A DNA stretch of 64,000 nt, from positions 189,318 through 253,317 of the forward strand of contig NZ_LMRR01000012.1 of NCBI RefSeq assembly GCF_001426085.1, given 5' to 3'. A program made the position numbers and the translations under genes. This stretch comes from Rhodococcus sp. Leaf278. Its GTDB lineage: Bacteria; Actinomycetota; Actinomycetes; Mycobacteriales; Mycobacteriaceae. This document shows, piece by piece, positions 60,221 to 64,000 of this stretch. How positions within the stretch are numbered: position 1 is the first letter of the stretch; the number at the start of each line of letters is the position of its first letter. The notes under the pieces were generated by a model. It was not told the origin of the DNA and ran no database searches. It was given only the letters and a program-made list of their open reading frames with translations.

Positions 60221-62569
60221 GTGACCACTGCTCTGAAATCTGTGAACAAGCGCATAGCCGAAGAACTCGATGTTCGTGAAGAACAGGTTCGGGCCGCCGT
60301 GGAACTGCTCGACGGCGGCTCGACGGTCCCGTTCATCGCGCGGTACCGCAAGGAGGTCACCGGCACCCTCGACGATGCGCAGCTGCGGCAGCTCGACGAG
60401 CGGCTGCGGTACCTGCGCGAGCTCGACGAGCGAAGAGATGCCGTCATCGAATCCATCCGCAGTCAGGGCAAGCTCGACGACGCCCTCGAACAATCATTGA
60501 TGCTGGCCGATACCAAGGCTCGCGTCGAGGACATCTATCTGCCGTTCAAGCCGAAGCGTCGGACGAAAGCCCAGATCGCGCGTGAAGCGGGGCACGAGCC
60601 CGTGGCCGATGCGCTGTTCTCCGACCCCACCACCGATCCTGCGCAATTCGACCAGGAGCAGCTCGACGGCGCACGCGCAATTCTCGTCGAGCGTTTCGCC
60701 GAGGACGCCGACCTGGTGGGTGAACTGCGCGAACTCATGTGGACCTCCGGCAAACTCGTTGCCACCGTTCGCAAGGGCAAGGAGGAGGAGGGTGCCAAGT
60801 TCTCCGACTACTTCGAGTTCTCCGAACCGTTCACGAGCCTGCCCTCGCATCGCATTCTCGCCACCCTCCGAGGCGAAAAGGAAGAAATACTCTCACTCGG
60901 ATTCGAGCCCGAGCGCGAAGAACCGACACCCGGGGTGCCCAGCGTCTACGAGGGTCGGATCGCCACCAAGTTCGGGATCGCGAATCGAGGACGGCCCGCC
61001 GACAAGTGGTTGCTCGATACCGTCCGTTGGGCGTGGCGCACGAAGATGCTGGTGACGGTTTCACTCGATACCCGGATGCGACTGCGTCAATCCGCCGAGA
61101 AGGACGCCGTCGACGTGTTCGCGAGCAACCTCAAGGATCTGCTGCTCGCCGCGCCTGCGGGCAACCGCACCACGATGGGCCTCGACCCGGGCTTCCGTAC
61201 CGGCACCAAGGTCGCCATCGTCGACGCCACCGGAAAGGTCGTCGACTACGACACGATCTATCCCCACAAGCCGCAGGGCAAGTGGGATCAGGCACTGGCC
61301 ACCCTCGCCGGCCTCGCGGCCAAGCACGAAGTGGAGCTCATCGCTATCGGAAACGGTACGGCGTCACGTGAAACCGACTCTCTGGCAGCCGAATTGATTT
61401 CCAAGTTCCCGGCTGCGAATCTGACCAAAGTGGTGGTCTCCGAGGCCGGTGCCTCGGTGTATTCGGCGTCGGCGTACGCCTCGAGTGAGCTGCCCGAGCT
61501 CGACGTCTCGATCCGTGGAGCGGTCTCGATCGCTCGCAGGCTGCAGGATCCGTTGGCCGAGCTGGTCAAGATCGATCCCAAGTCCATCGGCGTCGGCCAG
61601 TATCAGCACGACATCTCCGAAACTCTGCTCGCTCGCTCACTCGGAGCCGTGGTCGAAGATGCCGTGAACGCGGTCGGCGTCGACGTCAATACAGCGTCGG
61701 TGCCCCTGCTGTCGAGGGTATCGGGAATTGCCGGCTCGCTCGCCGAGAGCATCGTGGCGCACCGCGACCAGAACGGACCGTTCGCCAGCCGCAGCACCCT
61801 CAAGGACGTACCGCGCCTGGGCCCCAAGGCTTTCGAGCAGTGCGCCGGATTCCTCCGCATCTCCGGGGGCGAGGACCCACTCGATCGGTCGAGTGTGCAC
61901 CCGGAGGCGTACCCCGTAGTCCGACGCATCGTCGGAAAGGCCGGCGTCGGAGTGCGTGAAGTGGTCGGCAACACGGCTCTCCTGCGCCGCCTCGATCCCG
62001 CGGAATTCGTCGACGAACGATTCGGGTTGCCCACTGTCACCGACATCATCTCCGAGTTGGAGAAGCCGGGACGCGACCCGCGTCCGGAGTTCAAGACCGC
62101 GACTTTCGCGGCCGGTATCGAGAAGGTGGCCGACCTGAAGCCGGGCATGACGCTCGAAGGCGTGGTGACGAACGTGGCGGCGTTCGGTGCTTTCGTCGAC
62201 GTCGGTGTGCATCAGGACGGTCTCGTTCACGTCTCGGCGATGTCGCACAACTTCGTCAAGGATCCGCGTGAGGTCGTCAAGTCCGGTGACGTCGTACGCG
62301 TCAAGGTCATGGAGGTGGACCTCCCTCGTCAGCGCATCGGATTGAGCCTGCGACTGGACGACGAGCCTGGGGCCTCCACCGGAAAGGACGCCCCCCGCGG
62401 ACAGCAGGGAGAACGACCGCGGGGCCAGGGGCGAGCCGGCGGTGCCGACCAGGGCAATCGGGGACGAGACTCACGACCCCAGCGAGAGCGCCGCGGTGGT
62501 GCTCAACAGGCCGCACCGGCGGCCGGTTCGATGGCGGACGCGCTCCGGAAGGCTGGATTCGGAAAATAG
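60221..62569 (+). CDS. tex: Tex-family RNA-binding transcription accessory protein
   Basis: A 782-residue nucleic-acid-binding protein of the Tex/YhgF family. The layout is an N-terminal helical domain (AAVELLDGGSTVPFIARYRKE), a YqgF/RNase H-like domain (about 320-460; MGLDPGFRTGTKVAIVD), helix-hairpin-helix repeats (SIGVGQYQHD, DVPRLGPKAFEQCAGFLR) and an S1 domain (about 640-715; GAFVDVGVHQDGLVHVS). A disordered Gly/Arg/Gln-rich tail follows (RGQGRAGGADQG). GTG start at 60221, possibly near-leaderless. Confidence 0.95.
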   Translation: MTTALKSVNKRIAEELDVREEQVRAAVELLDGGSTVPFIARYRKEVTGTLDDAQLRQLDERLRYLRELDERRDAVIESIRSQGKLDDALEQSLMLADTKARVEDIYLPFKPKRRTKAQIAREAGHEPVADALFSDPTTDPAQFDQEQLDGARAILVERFAEDADLVGELRELMWTSGKLVATVRKGKEEEGAKFSDYFEFSEPFTSLPSHRILATLRGEKEEILSLGFEPEREEPTPGVPSVYEGRIATKFGIANRGRPADKWLLDTVRWAWRTKMLVTVSLDTRMRLRQSAEKDAVDVFASNLKDLLLAAPAGNRTTMGLDPGFRTGTKVAIVDATGKVVDYDTIYPHKPQGKWDQALATLAGLAAKHEVELIAIGNGTASRETDSLAAELISKFPAANLTKVVVSEAGASVYSASAYASSELPELDVSIRGAVSIARRLQDPLAELVKIDPKSIGVGQYQHDISETLLARSLGAVVEDAVNAVGVDVNTASVPLLSRVSGIAGSLAESIVAHRDQNGPFASRSTLKDVPRLGPKAFEQCAGFLRISGGEDPLDRSSVHPEAYPVVRRIVGKAGVGVREVVGNTALLRRLDPAEFVDERFGLPTVTDIISELEKPGRDPRPEFKTATFAAGIEKVADLKPGMTLEGVVTNVAAFGAFVDVGVHQDGLVHVSAMSHNFVKDPREVVKSGDVVRVKVMEVDLPRQRIGLSLRLDDEPGASTGKDAPRGQQGERPRGQGRAGGADQGNRGRDSRPQRERRGGAQQAAPAAGSMADALRKAGFGK

Positions 62570-62667
62570 CGACTGCTCGATGGTCGATGCCGTCCTGGGC
62601 TGCCCGAATCACGAATAGTGTGAAGTCCGACTCGCCGGTCGTTCGGTAGGAAGGACGTGAGACGCAC

Positions 62668-63525
62668 GTGAGGTGGTTGCAACACGGGGTCATCGATCAC
62701 GGTCGTCTTCCGCTTCTCTGCTTCCTGTTGGGTCTGCTGGTCGGATTTCTGTTGATCCGCCTCAGCGTCAGGATGATTCGCGCGGACGTGAAATGGTGGC
62801 CCGGCAACATCACGCCCGGTGGGCAGCACATACATCACGTCGTGTTCGGGATCGTGCTGATGTTGCTGGCAGGGATCGGTCTCATCGCGGTGTATGTGGA
62901 CGGATCGCAGACGATCGGCGCGGTCCTGGCCGCCATCTTCGGCATCGGGGCCGCGCTCGTTCTCGACGAGTTCGCATTGATCTTCTACCTCCGCGACGTC
63001 TATTGGTCCGAACAGGGTCGTACGTCGGTCGACGCAGTGTTCGCTGCGGTGGCGTTCACGGGACTGTTGCTCCTCGGGTTCCACCCCTTGGCGCTCCTGA
63101 GCCCGGCGAGCTTTCGAGCCGATCCGGATCCGTGGGTTCGCGGGACACTGGCGGTACTGGCATTGGCCAACTTGGCTCTCGGTGTCATCGTTCTGCTCAA
63201 GGGAAAGATCTGGACCGGGTTGGTAGGGCTGTTCGTCCTGCCGATCCTCGTGTTGGCGGCGATTCGACTGAGCAGACCGAGCGCGCCGTGGGCGAGGTGG
63301 CGCTACACCAGCAGGCCGAAAAAGATGGAGAGAGCTCTGCGACGTGAGAAGCGCTGGCGCAGACCGCTGATCAGAGCCAAGATCTATTTGCAGGACGCAA
63401 TCGCGGGCAAGCCCAGCATCGTCCATGCACGCGAGGCCACCGAGGACGAGTTGGCGCGCGTCGTGGTGCCGGCACCGGTGTCGGGCGCTGCCGTCTCACC
63501 CCGCGCGGAGTCGATTTCTCCGTAG
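62668..63525 (+). CDS. Conserved six-helix membrane protein of unknown function
   Basis: A 285-residue integral membrane protein with six predicted helices (about 14-32, 55-77, 83-108, 120-143, 160-178, 183-202). A basic cytosolic tail of about 80 residues contains an Arg/Lys-rich stretch (KKMERALRREKRWRRPLIR). Conserved-looking polar positions in or near the membrane include GGQHIHHVVFG and VLDEFALIFYLRDVYW. I do not recognise a named family. The GTG at 62668 lies 12 bases after AGGAAGGA. It stands between tex and rplS. Confidence 0.75.
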   Translation: MRWLQHGVIDHGRLPLLCFLLGLLVGFLLIRLSVRMIRADVKWWPGNITPGGQHIHHVVFGIVLMLLAGIGLIAVYVDGSQTIGAVLAAIFGIGAALVLDEFALIFYLRDVYWSEQGRTSVDAVFAAVAFTGLLLLGFHPLALLSPASFRADPDPWVRGTLAVLALANLALGVIVLLKGKIWTGLVGLFVLPILVLAAIRLSRPSAPWARWRYTSRPKKMERALRREKRWRRPLIRAKIYLQDAIAGKPSIVHAREATEDELARVVVPAPVSGAAVSPRAESISP

Positions 63526-63533
63526 GCATGATG

Positions 63534-63546
63534 GTCTGGCACAATG
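63534..63546 (+). promoter_or_regulatory. 13-base motif shared with the rpsP leader; likely rplS promoter core
   Basis: GTCTGGCACAATG, identical to 57087-57099, 118 bases before the rplS ATG. The remaining 117 bases of leader contain a palindrome-poor stretch without an ORF. Confidence 0.5.
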
Positions 63547-63663
63547 GTCGGGTTGCCTCTAGCAGGCACGGACCTCACTCGGAGTACGAACCAGTCGAGC
63601 CGCGCAGTCTGCGAGCCGCTCGGTTCCTCTACTCAAGCGCAGAACGCAAGGATGGCACAACCG

Positions 63664-64000
63664 ATGAACACTCTGGACTTTCTCGACAATCAGTCGCTGC
63701 GTGGCGACATCCCCGATTTCCGCCCCGGCGACACCCTGAACGTGCACGTCAAGGTCATCGAAGGCTCGAAGGAGCGTATTCAGATCTTCAAGGGCGTCGT
63801 CATCCGGCGTCAGGGCGGTGGCGTTCGCGAGACCTTCACGGTTCGTAAGGTCTCGTTCGGCGTCGGCGTCGAGCGCACCTTCCCGGTGCACAGCCCCAAC
63901 ATCGCGCAGTTCGAGGTCCTCACTCGCGGTGACGTCCGTCGCGCCAAGCTCTACTACCTCCGCGATCTGCGTGGCAAGGCCGCCAAGATCAAGGAAAAGC
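63664..64000 (+). CDS. rplS: 50S ribosomal protein L19, 3'-truncated by the window
   Basis: A large-subunit protein at the 30S interface. ATG 63664 opens [19 protein letters not shown], and the L19 core follows ([52 protein letters not shown]). 112 codons are present and the sequence runs off the end within the last few residues. The translation is unambiguous in this frame. It follows trmD by 4.5 kb rather than directly as in E. coli, a common actinobacterial arrangement. Confidence 0.96.
   Translation, partial: MNTLDFLDNQSLRGDIPDFRPGDTLNVHVKVIEGSKERIQIFKGVVIRRQGGGVRETFTVRKVSFGVGVERTFPVHSPNIAQFEVLTRGDVRRAKLYYLRDLRGKAAKIKEK

Overview
The window is a 64 kb piece of a GC-rich (roughly 64-65 % by eye) actinobacterial chromosome, order Mycobacteriales, most like Rhodococcus sensu lato. 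This rests on gene content and order: ilvBNC, serA, leuB, gltX, leuCD, hupB, mutT1, ppk, fbiD, gpsA, ddl, thiL, ung, recG, pyc, rsmD, coaD, sepIVA, rnc, mutM, smc, ftsY, amt-glnB-glnD, ffh, rpsP, rimM, trmD, rplS. From memory this is the same order as the Mycobacterium tuberculosis Rv3003c-Rv2904c segment, without the large lipid-virulence insertion. Species cannot be decided from sequence alone. The segment is almost entirely core genome. No insertion sequence, prophage, CRISPR array or plasmid module is visible, and no gap between genes exceeds 300 bases.

Layout. 1-6201 is a branched-chain amino acid and serine block: ilvB (5' end missing), ilvN, ilvC, serA and leuB. 6281-12485 holds an MFS transporter, an FAH-family hydrolase with gltX and a YihY membrane protein, and a family-A polymerase on the minus strand that overlaps yihY tail to tail. 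12731-12965 holds tRNA-Gln(CTG) and tRNA-Glu(CTC), the substrates of the nearby GluRS. 13028-17110 carries a DUF5302 protein, an IclR regulator divergent from leuCD, and hupB. 17202-21185 is a minus-strand run fbiD-ppk-mutT1 (F420 precursor, polyphosphate, nucleotide sanitation). 21307-28000 has gpsA, ddl, a DUF3515 and orphan RAM-domain pair, thiL, a gamma-carbonic-anhydrase-like protein, ung, a crotonase and rpmB. 28238-36797 has a DhaL/FakA-type protein, recG, pyc, rsmD and coaD.

36933-45653 is a cell-division, RNA and DNA-repair run: sepIVA, yceD, rpmF, rnc, mutM, osmC, a secreted propeller, acyP and smc. 46400-52224 has ftsY and the nitrogen operon amt-glnB-glnD behind a very good double GlnR box. 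52429-57046 holds an M23 peptidase behind a structured leader, ffh, an amidohydrolase and a CPBP protease. 57233-59190 is rpsP-khpA-rimM-trmD. It is followed by a lipoprotein with a penicillin-binding fold, tex, a six-helix membrane protein and rplS (3' end cut by the window).

The main non-obvious signals are regulatory or structural. At least eight gene heads show a TANNNT hexamer exactly 6-7 bases before the start codon and no ribosome binding site, which is a leaderless-transcript architecture. Other points are a tail-to-tail gene overlap in which one repeat encodes acidic serine-rich tails on both strands, a four-copy 16-bp minisatellite, a perfect 30-bp duplication inside hupB, and a 13-base motif shared by the rpsP and rplS leaders. 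I did not find a convincing undescribed multi-gene system.
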